Shown: positions 18,169-25,405 of the stretch, piece by piece | Numbering within the stretch: the stretch's first letter is position 1 | Layout of the letters: each line of letters opens with the position of its first letter | Assembly: GCF_900007165.1 (NCBI RefSeq) | Contig: NZ_CYGY02000051.1 | Coordinates: 1 to 50,421 of the forward strand | Length of the DNA stretch: 50,421 nt | DNA from: Paraburkholderia piptadeniae | GTDB taxonomy: Bacteria; Pseudomonadota; Gammaproteobacteria; Burkholderiales; Burkholderiaceae | Reading direction: 5' to 3' | Notes under the pieces: generated by a model | Told to the model about the DNA's origin: nothing | What the model saw: the letters and a program-made list of their open reading frames with translations, nothing else | The model's database searches: none | Translations under genes and position numbers: made by a program

Positions 18169-18405
18169 TCAGCCTCCGAAGCGCCAGCGTTCTCTCGAAC
18201 GTTCGAAGCCGCTTTCGTCGGCATCGAGTGTCTGTACTTCGTTGATGCGGCAGAAGTGCTCGAACATCGTGTCGTTCATGATGAGTTCGACGGCGAGATC
18301 CGCATCGCCGACAGAGAAGTCGAACTCGACATAGCCGTCGTCGCGCCGGCTCGTGATACGCACGTAGCGTCGAGTACTCGAGAACAGCGGTTGGGGATGA
18401 TTCAT
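18169..18405 (-). CDS. dmpK: Phenol hydroxylase P0, assembly subunit
   Basis: First gene of the operon, encoding 78 residues. DmpK-type proteins bind the oxygenase and are thought to help iron insertion or assembly; they are not part of the active complex. RRYVRITSRRDDGYVEFDFSVGDADLAVELIMND and NEVQTLDADESGFERSR match the family. AGGAGG precedes the ATG. The sigma-54 promoter at 18431-18446 gives a predicted leader of only about 15 nucleotides. Confidence 0.92.
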   Translation of the reverse strand: MNHPQPLFSSTRRYVRITSRRDDGYVEFDFSVGDADLAVELIMNDTMFEHFCRINEVQTLDADESGFERSRERWRFGG

Positions 18406-18430
18406 CGTGGCCTCCTGTTGCAGCCTTTAT

Positions 18431-18446
18431 TGCAGGAGGTATGCCA
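18431..18446 (-). promoter_or_regulatory. Sigma-54 (-24/-12) promoter of the dmp operon
   Basis: The minus strand reads TGGCATACCTCCTGCA. Against the RpoN consensus TGGCAC-N5-TTGCW, the GG and GC pairs have the required 10 bases between them and the -24 box has five of six bases. The predicted start is about 18421, just upstream of dmpK. This matches the known Po promoter of phenol operons, which needs DmpR and sigma-54. Confidence 0.82.
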
Positions 18447-18517
18447 TGCACGTCTTTTCGGCCATGACAGGAAGTCGGCATCTTTAATAGCGGTGTATTT
18501 CGAGGCTTTTTGCTTTT

Positions 18518-18537
18518 TTGATTGATCAAATCATCAA
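18518..18537 (-). promoter_or_regulatory. DmpR upstream activating site 1 (dmp operon)
   Basis: The partly palindromic TTGATTGATCAAATCATCAA contains the TTGATCAAAT core known for XylR/DmpR binding. Its centre is about 107 bp upstream of the predicted dmpK start. An A/T-rich stretch (18481-18520) between it and the promoter could bind a bending protein such as IHF, but I see no clean IHF consensus. Confidence 0.65.
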
Positions 18538-18559
18538 GCGCGAGAGGTGTGCTTCATTG

Positions 18560-18576
18560 TTTGATCAATTGGATTC
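18560..18576 (-). promoter_or_regulatory. DmpR upstream activating site 2 (dmp operon)
   Basis: TTTGATCAATTGGATTC is a second TTGATCAA-type site centred about 146 bp upstream of the predicted dmpK start, roughly 40 bp (four helical turns) from site 1. Paired sites in this region are typical for DmpR-family enhancers. Confidence 0.6.
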
Positions 18577-18754
18577 GAATGCCGTGCAGCCGGAGCGGCG
18601 CAACGGCCGTTTAGCGCGTGGTGAAATGAAGATGCGGGGAGATACGCTTGATGAAAAGATCAAACGCGCCGCTCGGGCTTTATGTCTGCGAGGGATGACG
18701 TGCTGGTTGTTACCGCGTGGCAAAGAGGCATGCCCGAGCACTTGAAGAAATATT

Positions 18755-18776
18755 GGCCGGCGCCCGTGGACCGGCC
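18755..18776 (-). terminator. Possible terminator after dmpR
   Basis: The arms GGCCGG and CCGGCC surround a 10-base loop, about 30 bases past the dmpR stop, and on the minus strand AATATTTCTTC follows. The stem is short and the T-run imperfect, so this is a weak call. It could separate dmpR from dmp operon transcription. Confidence 0.35.
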
Positions 18777-18805
18777 TGAATGACGGGATCAAGCGAAATA
18801 AGCGG

Positions 18806-20521
18806 TTACTCGTCGGCCGAAGCCGATGCCTTATCGCGATTGCGCCACCGATACGCCAACTGCGGTCTCGTGATCCCCAGCATCCGTGCCGCCTGGCTCA
18901 GATTCCCCGCGGCGCGCTCGACTGCGGTTTCGATCAGCATGTTCTCAATGCGATCGAGCGGAATGCCCTCACGCGCCATATGATCGAAGAGCGCATCGGC
19001 GGCACTGGCGTTCTGGCGCAAAGGACGACCGCTCGCATCGAGCGAAGCCGTATCGCACTCCACTTCCGCGGGCGGCGAAGCGAACAGATCGCACTCGGTA
19101 ATGCGAACGCCAGGCGCGGCGAGTATCACACCGCGTTCGACTACGTTCTCCAGTTCGCGTACATTGCCGGGCCACGTATAAGCGCGCAATGTCGTTATCG
19201 CGCGATCGGTCAGCCCGAGCACGCGCTTGCCATGCCGCGCACTGTACTTCGCGATAAAGCGCTCGACGAGCAACGGGATATCGTCGCAGCGCTCTCGCAA
19301 CGGCGGAATCGTGACGGGATACACGTTGAGCCGGTACAGCAGGTCCTTGCGGAATGTCCCGCGCCGCACGGCATCGTTCAAATCGACATTGGTCGCGGCC
19401 ACCACGCGCACATTGACGCGCCGCACATGCGTATCACCGACGCGTTCGAACTCGCCCTCCTGCAACACGCGCAGCAACTTGGCCTGCGCATTCGCCGAAA
19501 GCTCGCCTACTTCATCGAGAAAGAGCGTGCCGCCATCGGCACGCTCGAAGCGTCCAGGGCGGCTCTGATGCGCACCCGTAAACGCGCCGCGCTCCACGCC
19601 GAACAGTTCTGCTTCGATCAGTTCTTCCGCCATCGCCGCGCAATTGATCGCGACGAATGGTTTGTCGCGTCTGCGGCTCACGTGATGCAAACCGCGCGCG
19701 AAGCGTTCCTTGCCGACGCCCGTTTCGCCGAGCAGCAGCACCGTCACGTCGCTCGGCGCGGCCCGCTGCGCGAGTCGCCACGCTTCGATAAAACCATCGG
19801 AGATGCCGACGAGATCTTCGGGCTGCCCCGTGTCGTCCTGCATCGAGCGCAGGCTCTCGACTTCGCTTTGCAACTGAAGCAGCGTATCGAACAAGGGGTC
19901 GGGTTGATAGAGCTTGAGCATCTCTTCGCCGTCGGGCCAGTCCTCGACCGGCTTGCCAACGATACGGCAATTGCGGTCGCCGCAACCGACGCACTCCGTT
20001 TCCTTGTAGAGAATCGTGCGCCCCATCAGCGACGACGTATAGCCGCTCGCGTAGCCGACTTGCATCCAGCACACGGGCTCGTCGCCGACACCGAACAGAT
20101 GCCGGTGTACTTCGGCTTCGAACGAGTCTTCCCACAGATGGTCGCCGTAGTACTCGCCTTTCGCGATGTCGATATGAACATCTATTGGCGTCACGCGCAC
20201 ATTGCCTTCGAGCACGTGAAGACATGGACCGATTTCGAGCAAGCCGAAGTCGCTCGCCGTTGGACGCAGCTTGCGCGCGAGTTCGGCGTCGCGCGCGCCG
20301 GACTGAAAACCCATTCGCGCGAACAGGCCGCGCGTGCGCTCGAGTCCGAGTGTATCGACGAGTTCCTTGCGCAACGCGCCGAGCGCGGCCGTATGAAGCA
20401 GGATCATACGGTTCTCGTCGAGCCAGATATGCCCCTCCTGCATGACGAACTTCAGGCGACGCGACAGGTTGTCGAGACCTTCGCGCATGCTCGCCGAAAA
20501 TCGGGCGGTGCTGTCTCCCAC
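18806..20521 (-). CDS. dmpR: Phenol-responsive sigma-54-dependent activator
   Basis: A 571-residue NtrC-family enhancer-binding protein. The N-terminal V4R sensor domain holds all phenol-pocket and zinc residues described for MopR, each shifted by four positions: His102, Trp130, and zinc ligands Cys151, Glu174, Cys177 and Cys185 (KETEC ... DRNC). The AAA+ domain follows with Walker A GETGVGKE, the sigma-54 contact loop GAFTGA, Walker B GGTLFLDEV and the arginine region RLNVYPVTIPPLRER. The C-terminal Fis-type HTH reads GNLSQAARMLGITRPQLAYRW. It starts with GTG, with AAGGAG five bases upstream. It should activate dmpK transcription when phenol is bound. It has its own sigma-54 promoter (20567-20582). 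Confidence 0.95.
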   Translation of the reverse strand: MGDSTARFSASMREGLDNLSRRLKFVMQEGHIWLDENRMILLHTAALGALRKELVDTLGLERTRGLFARMGFQSGARDAELARKLRPTASDFGLLEIGPCLHVLEGNVRVTPIDVHIDIAKGEYYGDHLWEDSFEAEVHRHLFGVGDEPVCWMQVGYASGYTSSLMGRTILYKETECVGCGDRNCRIVGKPVEDWPDGEEMLKLYQPDPLFDTLLQLQSEVESLRSMQDDTGQPEDLVGISDGFIEAWRLAQRAAPSDVTVLLLGETGVGKERFARGLHHVSRRRDKPFVAINCAAMAEELIEAELFGVERGAFTGAHQSRPGRFERADGGTLFLDEVGELSANAQAKLLRVLQEGEFERVGDTHVRRVNVRVVAATNVDLNDAVRRGTFRKDLLYRLNVYPVTIPPLRERCDDIPLLVERFIAKYSARHGKRVLGLTDRAITTLRAYTWPGNVRELENVVERGVILAAPGVRITECDLFASPPAEVECDTASLDASGRPLRQNASAADALFDHMAREGIPLDRIENMLIETAVERAAGNLSQAARMLGITRPQLAYRWRNRDKASASADE

Positions 20522-20566
20522 GACGTCTCCTTATTGGATCGAGTAATCGTTTTAACGCCTATTGTA

Positions 20567-20582
20567 GGCAAGGTCTGTGCCG
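20567..20582 (-). promoter_or_regulatory. Sigma-54 promoter of dmpR
   Basis: The minus strand reads CGGCACAGACCTTGCC: -24 box CGGCAC, -12 box TTGC, with the GG and GC pairs at exact RpoN spacing. The predicted start is about 20557, some 36 bases before the GTG. In Pseudomonas CF600 dmpR is driven by a sigma-70 promoter, so a sigma-54 promoter here is unexpected and implies positive autoregulation. Confidence 0.68.
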
Positions 20583-20665
20583 AACTGCTTTCGCGCGGGC
20601 ACGCCTGATGTTCTTCAACGCCCCTGCACGGTCTGCTCGGTGTTTACACGTAGACGCGTTTAACC

Positions 20666-20676
20666 ATTTGATCAAA
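20666..20676. promoter_or_regulatory. DmpR-type activating site between dmpR and LRAT gene
   Basis: ATTTGATCAAA contains the palindromic core TTGATCAA. Its centre lies about 114 bp upstream of the predicted dmpR start and about 218 bp upstream of the predicted LRAT-gene start. Confidence 0.55.
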
Positions 20677-20769
20677 GCGCCCCAACCGATTCAACGATTT
20701 CGTCAGATCGGGTGCGCCTCTCGCTCACAAGCCGGGCTTGCGTTCACGATCTCATGAACCACGCGCCGC

Positions 20770-20786
20770 TTGATCAAATGATCAAA
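20770..20786. promoter_or_regulatory. DmpR-type activating site (double TGATCAA)
   Basis: TTGATCAAATGATCAAA is two overlapping TGATCAA units, the best match in the window to a XylR/DmpR enhancer site. Its centre is about 111 bp upstream of the predicted LRAT-gene start and about 221 bp upstream of the predicted dmpR start. It could therefore serve both divergent sigma-54 promoters. Confidence 0.62.
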
Positions 20787-20862
20787 CCGGCTGCCACGTG
20801 GCCTCGGCAAACGGATCAGCAGAATCGCCCGCATCGGGCGCTCACGCTTGATGGACGCCCAT

Positions 20863-20878
20863 TGGCACCGCTCATGCA
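20863..20878 (+). promoter_or_regulatory. Sigma-54 promoter of the LRAT-domain gene
   Basis: TGGCACCGCTCATGCA has a perfect TGGCAC -24 box and ATGCA as -12, with exact RpoN spacing of the GG and GC pairs. The predicted start is about 20889, giving a leader of about 28 bases before the ATG at 20917. This also argues against the longer frame that starts at 20848, which would begin upstream of the promoter. Confidence 0.72.
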
Positions 20879-20916
20879 GAGCAACGCGCAAACTGGCTAC
20901 GGCTGCGGTGAGCGCG

Positions 20917-21396
20917 ATGACGGACCCCACGAAAACACTCGATCAGGCTGACGATACCGGCCTCGTCATCGGTGCTCACGTCGTCGCGCAACGCCGCTGG
21001 TATACGCATCACGGCATCTATGCGGGCAACGGCAAGGTGATTCACTATGCAGGCCTTTCACGTTCGCTGCGGCGCGCGCCCGTCGAAGAAGTGTCGTGCG
21101 ACGAGTTCGCCGGCGGTCACGCGATGTGGGTCGAACGCGCGCCCGACGCGCGCTATGCCGGCGCGGATGCAGTTCGCCGCGCCTATCAGCGTCTCGGCGA
21201 AGACCGCTACCGGCTGATGACCAACAATTGCGAGCACTTTTGCGCGTGGTGTCTGTATGGCGAAAGCCGCAGCGGCCAGATCGAGCGATTGACGAGCCTC
21301 GCGCAGCGTGGACGCGAGTTCGTTGCAAAGGCCTTGCTCTATGCCGGAACGAAAGCTTTCTCCGCAGGCACGGCGCGTTTGGCCGTTCGAGTTTGA
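20917..21396 (+). CDS. LRAT-fold (NlpC/P60 superfamily) acyltransferase/hydrolase-like protein
   Basis: A 159-residue protein of the lecithin:retinol acyltransferase fold. The H-box THHGIYAGNGKVIHYAG carries His31/His32 and His43, and NNCEHFCAWC carries the nucleophile Cys105, matching the His-His-Cys layout of LRAT/HRASLS proteins. A helical C-terminus (LAQRGREFVAKALLYAGTKAF) might touch membrane. In other members this fold acts on thioester, ester or amide bonds of lipids; no substrate is known here. It is divergent from dmpR, with its own sigma-54 promoter and shared DmpR-type sites, so it is probably phenol-induced. GGTGAG precedes the ATG. Its role is unknown; adjusting membrane lipids under phenol stress is only a guess. 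Confidence 0.82.
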   Translation: MTDPTKTLDQADDTGLVIGAHVVAQRRWYTHHGIYAGNGKVIHYAGLSRSLRRAPVEEVSCDEFAGGHAMWVERAPDARYAGADAVRRAYQRLGEDRYRLMTNNCEHFCAWCLYGESRSGQIERLTSLAQRGREFVAKALLYAGTKAFSAGTARLAVRV

Positions 21397-21483
21397 TGAA
21401 ATCGTCACGCGGCTTAGATGCATTACATGCCAGATGTCCGCGCCGTGCCGCACCAGCGCCACATTGACCGAGTGCCCAGCGCA

Positions 21484-21871
21484 CCTGCAAGCCCGTACCG
21501 CAATCACCCGCTATCTCGAGCCCGGCCTTTGGCAGGAGGTCAACGATTACGTCGCGCCGATGCCGCAGGACACCCCGCGTGCAGCGCGCACCACGGCGCG
21601 ACAGACTGCAGGAAGGGCAGCGGCACGGCCCCGGGACAACGGAGAGGAGCGGCAAAGATCCGGGGGCTCCTCGTATCAGCCGCTGACGCGGGCCGCGCTG
21701 CACACGATCGTCAAGGATGTCTCGTCGGCGCGGCCGGTACGACCGTGCGAACCCGGCGCGGCATTCGAAGTGTGCGCCAACCTCGGGCATGCGTCGCTCA
21801 GCAAAACCAGTCTTTATCCGCACGTCGACGACGATCGCTCGCTGGTGACGACAATCAGCGCAGCGAGGTGA
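21484..21871 (+). pseudogene. Tyrosine recombinase/phage-type integrase remnant
   Basis: The frame reads RYLEPGLWQEVNDYV, later LTRAALHTIVKDV, and then NLGHASLSKTSLYPHVDDD. The last stretch is the box around the catalytic tyrosine (LGHxSLxTTxLYxH), and the first resembles the N-terminal part of Burkholderia integrases. The central catalytic region with the Arg and the HxxR motif is missing: residues jump from the KDV region almost straight to the LGH box. It is therefore an internally deleted, inactive gene. It lies just downstream of the LRAT gene, at the end of the phenol block opposite the IS3 remnant. Confidence 0.7.
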
Positions 21872-21874
21872 TGG

Positions 21875-22759
21875 TCACGCGGCACGATTGCCCAGCATCT
21901 CGAGGTAGCGCTGAACGGCTCCCCACTCTCCACCGATCCGGCTGATCGCGACCAGTTCCGCCTTCAGGCCACGCCCCGCAAGTTTCCGGTAGACCACATT
22001 CGGGGCCGCGATCCTGCTCAGCGGCGCGGGCGCGAGTGCCAGCCCGAGTCCCGCACCCGTCAGTGCCAGGACGGACAGCGTGCTGCTTACCTTGTGTGCG
22101 ATACGAGGTTCCTTTCCCAGCACCTGACGCAGGATCGTGAGCTGACCTTCGTCGTCCCCATCGGCTGCATAGAGGATGAACGGCTCGTCAGCGAGCGTGG
22201 CGGGGGACAGGGAGCGTCGGTTGGCGAAAGGATGACTGCTGTTCATCACGACCTCCCATGTCCAACTTCCGATCAGGCGCACCGCGAGCTTCGCATCGAA
22301 TTCGACGCCGAACGCCGGGCAGTAGCCGATGTCGAGGCGATCCGCGAGGATCGCTTCCTGCTGGGCAGCGGGTGCCATCTCGTGCAGTTCGAGCGCGACG
22401 TTCGGCCATGCGCCATGAAACGCGAGCAAGTCGTCGGACAAGGTCCCTGCTGCAACCGCATTGCCGACGAAGCCGATCCGTACCACACCAGTCTCCCCGC
22501 GCGCTGCGCGCTGGACCAGGCGCTTGGCCCGCTCAGCTTGCTCAATCGTCCGCCGTGCCTCGACCAGAAACAGCTTGCCGGCGTCTGTCAGCGCCACCTT
22601 GCGCGTGCTTCGCACGAACAGCGTGGCGCCCAGTTCTTCCTCTAGCGCGCGGATCTGGACGCTCAGCCCGGGCTGCACGATGTGCAGCCTCTCAGCCGCC
22701 CGCCCGAAATGCCCTGCTTCGGCGACTGCGAGAAAGTAGCGCAGATGACGCAGGTCCAT
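21875..22759 (-). CDS. LysR-family transcriptional regulator
   Basis: A 294-residue LTTR. The N-terminal winged HTH reads MDLRHLRYFLAVAEAGHFGRAAERLHIVQPGLSVQIRALE, followed by the LysR substrate-binding domain (RIGFVGNAVAAGTLSDDLLAFH onward). It is divergent from the amidohydrolase gene across 122 bp containing an ATTA-N11-TAAT box, so it probably controls that gene. The ligand is unknown. Its stop lies 3 bp from the end of the recombinase remnant. Confidence 0.92.
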   Translation of the reverse strand: MDLRHLRYFLAVAEAGHFGRAAERLHIVQPGLSVQIRALEEELGATLFVRSTRKVALTDAGKLFLVEARRTIEQAERAKRLVQRAARGETGVVRIGFVGNAVAAGTLSDDLLAFHGAWPNVALELHEMAPAAQQEAILADRLDIGYCPAFGVEFDAKLAVRLIGSWTWEVVMNSSHPFANRRSLSPATLADEPFILYAADGDDEGQLTILRQVLGKEPRIAHKVSSTLSVLALTGAGLGLALAPAPLSRIAAPNVVYRKLAGRGLKAELVAISRIGGEWGAVQRYLEMLGNRAA

Positions 22760-22771
22760 GTGGATCGATTG

Positions 22772-22790
22772 ATTACTGAAAGTGACTAAT
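22772..22790. promoter_or_regulatory. LysR-type binding box (T-N11-A)
   Basis: ATTACTGAAAGTGACTAAT is a four-base inverted repeat (ATTA, TAAT) around 11 bases, the classical LTTR recognition form. It sits between the divergent lysR and amidohydrolase genes, 13 bp from the lysR start, where autorepression and activation of the divergent gene are usual. Confidence 0.55.
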
Positions 22791-22881
22791 TTCGAACTTT
22801 AATCTATCGGAATGAAAACACAAGTCGGCGCATCCTGATCTCACGACGCTACCCCCAGTGTTATTCGTACAGGAACCGACC

Positions 22882-23835
22882 ATGACCGCGAAAAACCGTA
22901 TTGATGTCCACCAACATGTCGTCCCGCCGTTCTGGGCCGACACGCTGCCGTCGCACGGTGGCGATCCCTCCGGCTGGCATATGCCTACGTGGAGTCCTGA
23001 CAGCGCTATCGCGTTCATGGACAAGCTGCAGATCGCCACCGGCGTCTTGTCGCTGACCGCACCTGGCGTGCAGGGATGGGCCGCCCATGAGAAGCGTGAC
23101 ATCGCGCGCCGAGTCAACGAATACACGGCCGACATCGTCGCCCGATATCCGGCGCGCTTCGGCCATTTCGTCACCATCCCGCTCCCGGACATGACCGGCG
23201 CGCTGCTCGAGATCGATCATGCGTTCGACGCGCTGAACGCCGACGGCGTCGTCCTGCTCAGCAACTATGGTGGCCAGTATCTTGGCGATCCCGCATTCGA
23301 ACCCATGTGGGCCGCGCTCGACCGGCGCCATGCTGTCGTGTTCGTTCACCCGGCCAAGCCGGGCATCGAGACGCTAAGGGGCATGCCCGGACCGATGCTC
23401 GACTATCCATTCGACACGACGCGCACCGCGGTCCAGCTCGTGCTCAACGGCGTGATTGGCCGTTATCCGAACGTACGCGTGATCCTGTCCCACGCGGGCG
23501 GCTTCCTGCCGTATGTGGCATACCGCTGCGCCGAACTGGCGCCGGGCGTGCGTGTGGACGTGCCGTTGACGGATGACCTCCTTGTGCTCTTTCAGCGCTT
23601 CTATTTCGACACGGCGTTGTCTTCGAGTCCGGCGGCGCTGCCGAGCCTCACGACGTTCGCGAAACCTGGACACATCCTGTATGGCAGCGACTATCCCTAT
23701 GCGCCGGCGTCGGTGGGCGCGTCGTTCACCGCGATGTTTGATGCCTACGGCGGGCTATCCTCAGAACAGCATGCGGCGATCAACCGCGACAGTGCACTCG
23801 AACTGCTCCCTCGCCTTGCGAAGCTGACGCGGTGA
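22882..23835 (+). CDS. Amidohydrolase-2 family protein (ACMSD/resorcylate-decarboxylase-like)
   Basis: A 317-residue TIM-barrel metalloenzyme. The metal ligands are the HxH of DVHQHVVPPF (residues about 9-11), the histidines in VFVHPA and ILSHAGG, and the Asp in YGSDYPYAP. This pattern belongs to the 2-amino-3-carboxymuconate-6-semialdehyde decarboxylase family, whose members decarboxylate hydroxylated aromatic acids (resorcylates, dihydroxypicolinate) or hydrolyse lactones. GTACAGGAACC precedes the ATG at 22882. The divergent LysR regulator and the downstream convergent porin suggest a small uptake-and-decarboxylation unit. The exact reaction is unknown. Confidence 0.82.
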   Translation: MTAKNRIDVHQHVVPPFWADTLPSHGGDPSGWHMPTWSPDSAIAFMDKLQIATGVLSLTAPGVQGWAAHEKRDIARRVNEYTADIVARYPARFGHFVTIPLPDMTGALLEIDHAFDALNADGVVLLSNYGGQYLGDPAFEPMWAALDRRHAVVFVHPAKPGIETLRGMPGPMLDYPFDTTRTAVQLVLNGVIGRYPNVRVILSHAGGFLPYVAYRCAELAPGVRVDVPLTDDLLVLFQRFYFDTALSSSPAALPSLTTFAKPGHILYGSDYPYAPASVGASFTAMFDAYGGLSSEQHAAINRDSALELLPRLAKLTR

Positions 23836-23980
23836 CGCGTCCGCGAGGGCTGGTGCGGGTCGCTATGTAAAGCTTTGCCAACCCTCTTTGCAGATCGCAA
23901 CTGTGCGTACGTATCCTGAGATTGACGGTGCCACCCTCGATTCGATCGAGCCTTCCGGCCGGAATCTTCTTCAAAGCGGT

Positions 23981-24004
23981 GAGGGCGCGCGTCTGCGCCC
24001 CCTC
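23981..24004 (-). terminator. Possible terminator of the porin gene
   Basis: Ten-base arms (GAGGGGGCGC and GCGCGCCCTC on the minus strand, one mismatch) around AGAC, about 22 bases past the porin stop. A CTTTG follows, with no good T-run. It lies between two convergent genes and may act on either. Confidence 0.42.
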
Positions 24005-24026
24005 GTGCAGCGTGTGTCAGCGAGTC

Positions 24027-25124
24027 TTAGAAATCGTGGTTCATACCGAACGAGACGCCCGTCTGTTTCTCGTGCCCGGACGGGTTCAGCGTGGCATTGC
24101 TCACGTAGACGCCCGTGAAATGCGTGTAGTCGATGTCAGCGTAAAGCAGGGTCCGTTTCGATAGCGCATAGGTAACGCCCAGAATGGCCACGTCCTTCCG
24201 GCCGTCCACGCCGGCCGTCGAGTTTTTGTTGTCGTAGTACGCGGCCGTTACATTCAAGAACGGCGTCGCCTCGTAGCGCATACCGCCCCACAAGTACTGG
24301 TTGCGCGTCGCGCCGTGCACCGTCGAGGGAACGGATTGCATGGCAAGCGAATATCCGCCCATGACTTCGACGGGACCAAGCGAAACGGCACCGCCTGCCG
24401 TGTACTGATTGTTGGCAAAATACGGGGTCGTGGCCGCCGTGGTCGAAAGCGGGTTCGAGCGGTGCGTGTAGCCTGCACCGAACTTGAACATTTTTGTGTG
24501 GTAATTCAGGCCGCCCGCGAGCATCGTCCCGCTGGCAAGACTGCCTGCGATGCCGCCCGGTGCGTAGACCGCGCGCGCCGTCCACGGACCGAAATCGCCG
24601 TGGTAATGGATCGCGTTGTCGTCGCGGCCGCTGGTGCCGCCCGAAATCGCCGCCGCTTCGGTAATGCCCAGATAGCGCAGGTTGAACGGTTCGAAGTCCC
24701 TGATCAGCCGGTGTTGCAGCGTGAACTGATGGCCGATGTCGACCTGGCCGAACGGTCCGCCGAACCCGACCGTGGAATTACGTTGAAACAACTGATTGGT
24801 CGTGCTGCTGTTGGCGCCCGTCGACAGAATGTACCCCGCTTCCAGATCGAAGCGGACGAAGTATCCACCGCCCAGGTCCTCGACGCCGAAAAAGCCCCAT
24901 CGATTCGATTTGAAGACGCCGTTCGATGCCATCGTCAGCGCCGCACCGCCTGCTTTCGTACCGTTCACGAGATTGCGCAGCCCGCCGTCCAGCGAGCCGT
25001 ACAACGTAACGCTGCTTTGTGCGTGAGCCACACCGCCCGAAAGCCCCAACAAGGTCATGGCTGCCAGCGAACGCCACAGGCCAATCCTGCATGCACCGCC
25101 ACCTGCTCCTCCAGTCTTCAACAT
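24027..25124 (-). CDS. General outer-membrane porin, OmpC/Burkholderia type
   Basis: A 365-residue trimeric porin. The signal peptide runs through LAAMTLLGLSGGVAHA, and the mature protein opens QSSVTLYGSLDGGLRNL, the standard first strand of Burkholderiales porins. RWGFFGVEDLGGGYFVRFDLEAGY is the family hallmark, and the protein ends ...SFGMNHDF with the terminal Phe needed for barrel insertion. GGAGGAGAT just before the ATG at 25124 decides the start; the frame is open to 25181. It may supply outer-membrane entry for nearby catabolic substrates, but such porins are broad. Confidence 0.92.
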   Translation of the reverse strand: MLKTGGAGGGACRIGLWRSLAAMTLLGLSGGVAHAQSSVTLYGSLDGGLRNLVNGTKAGGAALTMASNGVFKSNRWGFFGVEDLGGGYFVRFDLEAGYILSTGANSSTTNQLFQRNSTVGFGGPFGQVDIGHQFTLQHRLIRDFEPFNLRYLGITEAAAISGGTSGRDDNAIHYHGDFGPWTARAVYAPGGIAGSLASGTMLAGGLNYHTKMFKFGAGYTHRSNPLSTTAATTPYFANNQYTAGGAVSLGPVEVMGGYSLAMQSVPSTVHGATRNQYLWGGMRYEATPFLNVTAAYYDNKNSTAGVDGRKDVAILGVTYALSKRTLLYADIDYTHFTGVYVSNATLNPSGHEKQTGVSFGMNHDF

Positions 25125-25405
25125 ATCTCCTCCATTAACATCGTTCAATTTGTAGGACGGGGAATATGCGCCAATGCGCACCCTTCCCGTGCCGTCAACC
25201 TTGAATGCACGAAGATCCAGCCCGATCAGCGGGCGGCGATCTCATACGGGAAACCCGTGCGGCCCATCGCATTGTTAATTCGCAGTGCAAAATATCAAAT
25301 TTGTATTGACACACTTTATCGATGTCTGTGCACGATCTTCAGAAACGGCAGAGCGTCGAAAGGTCCGGGGTGGGCGGCCCGCCCGGACAGGTTTTACGGC
25401 CTTGT

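Noticed and set aside
21400..21480. Minus-strand reading LVRHGADIWHVMHL, like a tyrosine-recombinase core
   Set aside because: Only about 20 residues resemble the family, the Leu-Gly-His and Tyr boxes do not follow, and the clear recombinase remnant is on the plus strand nearby.
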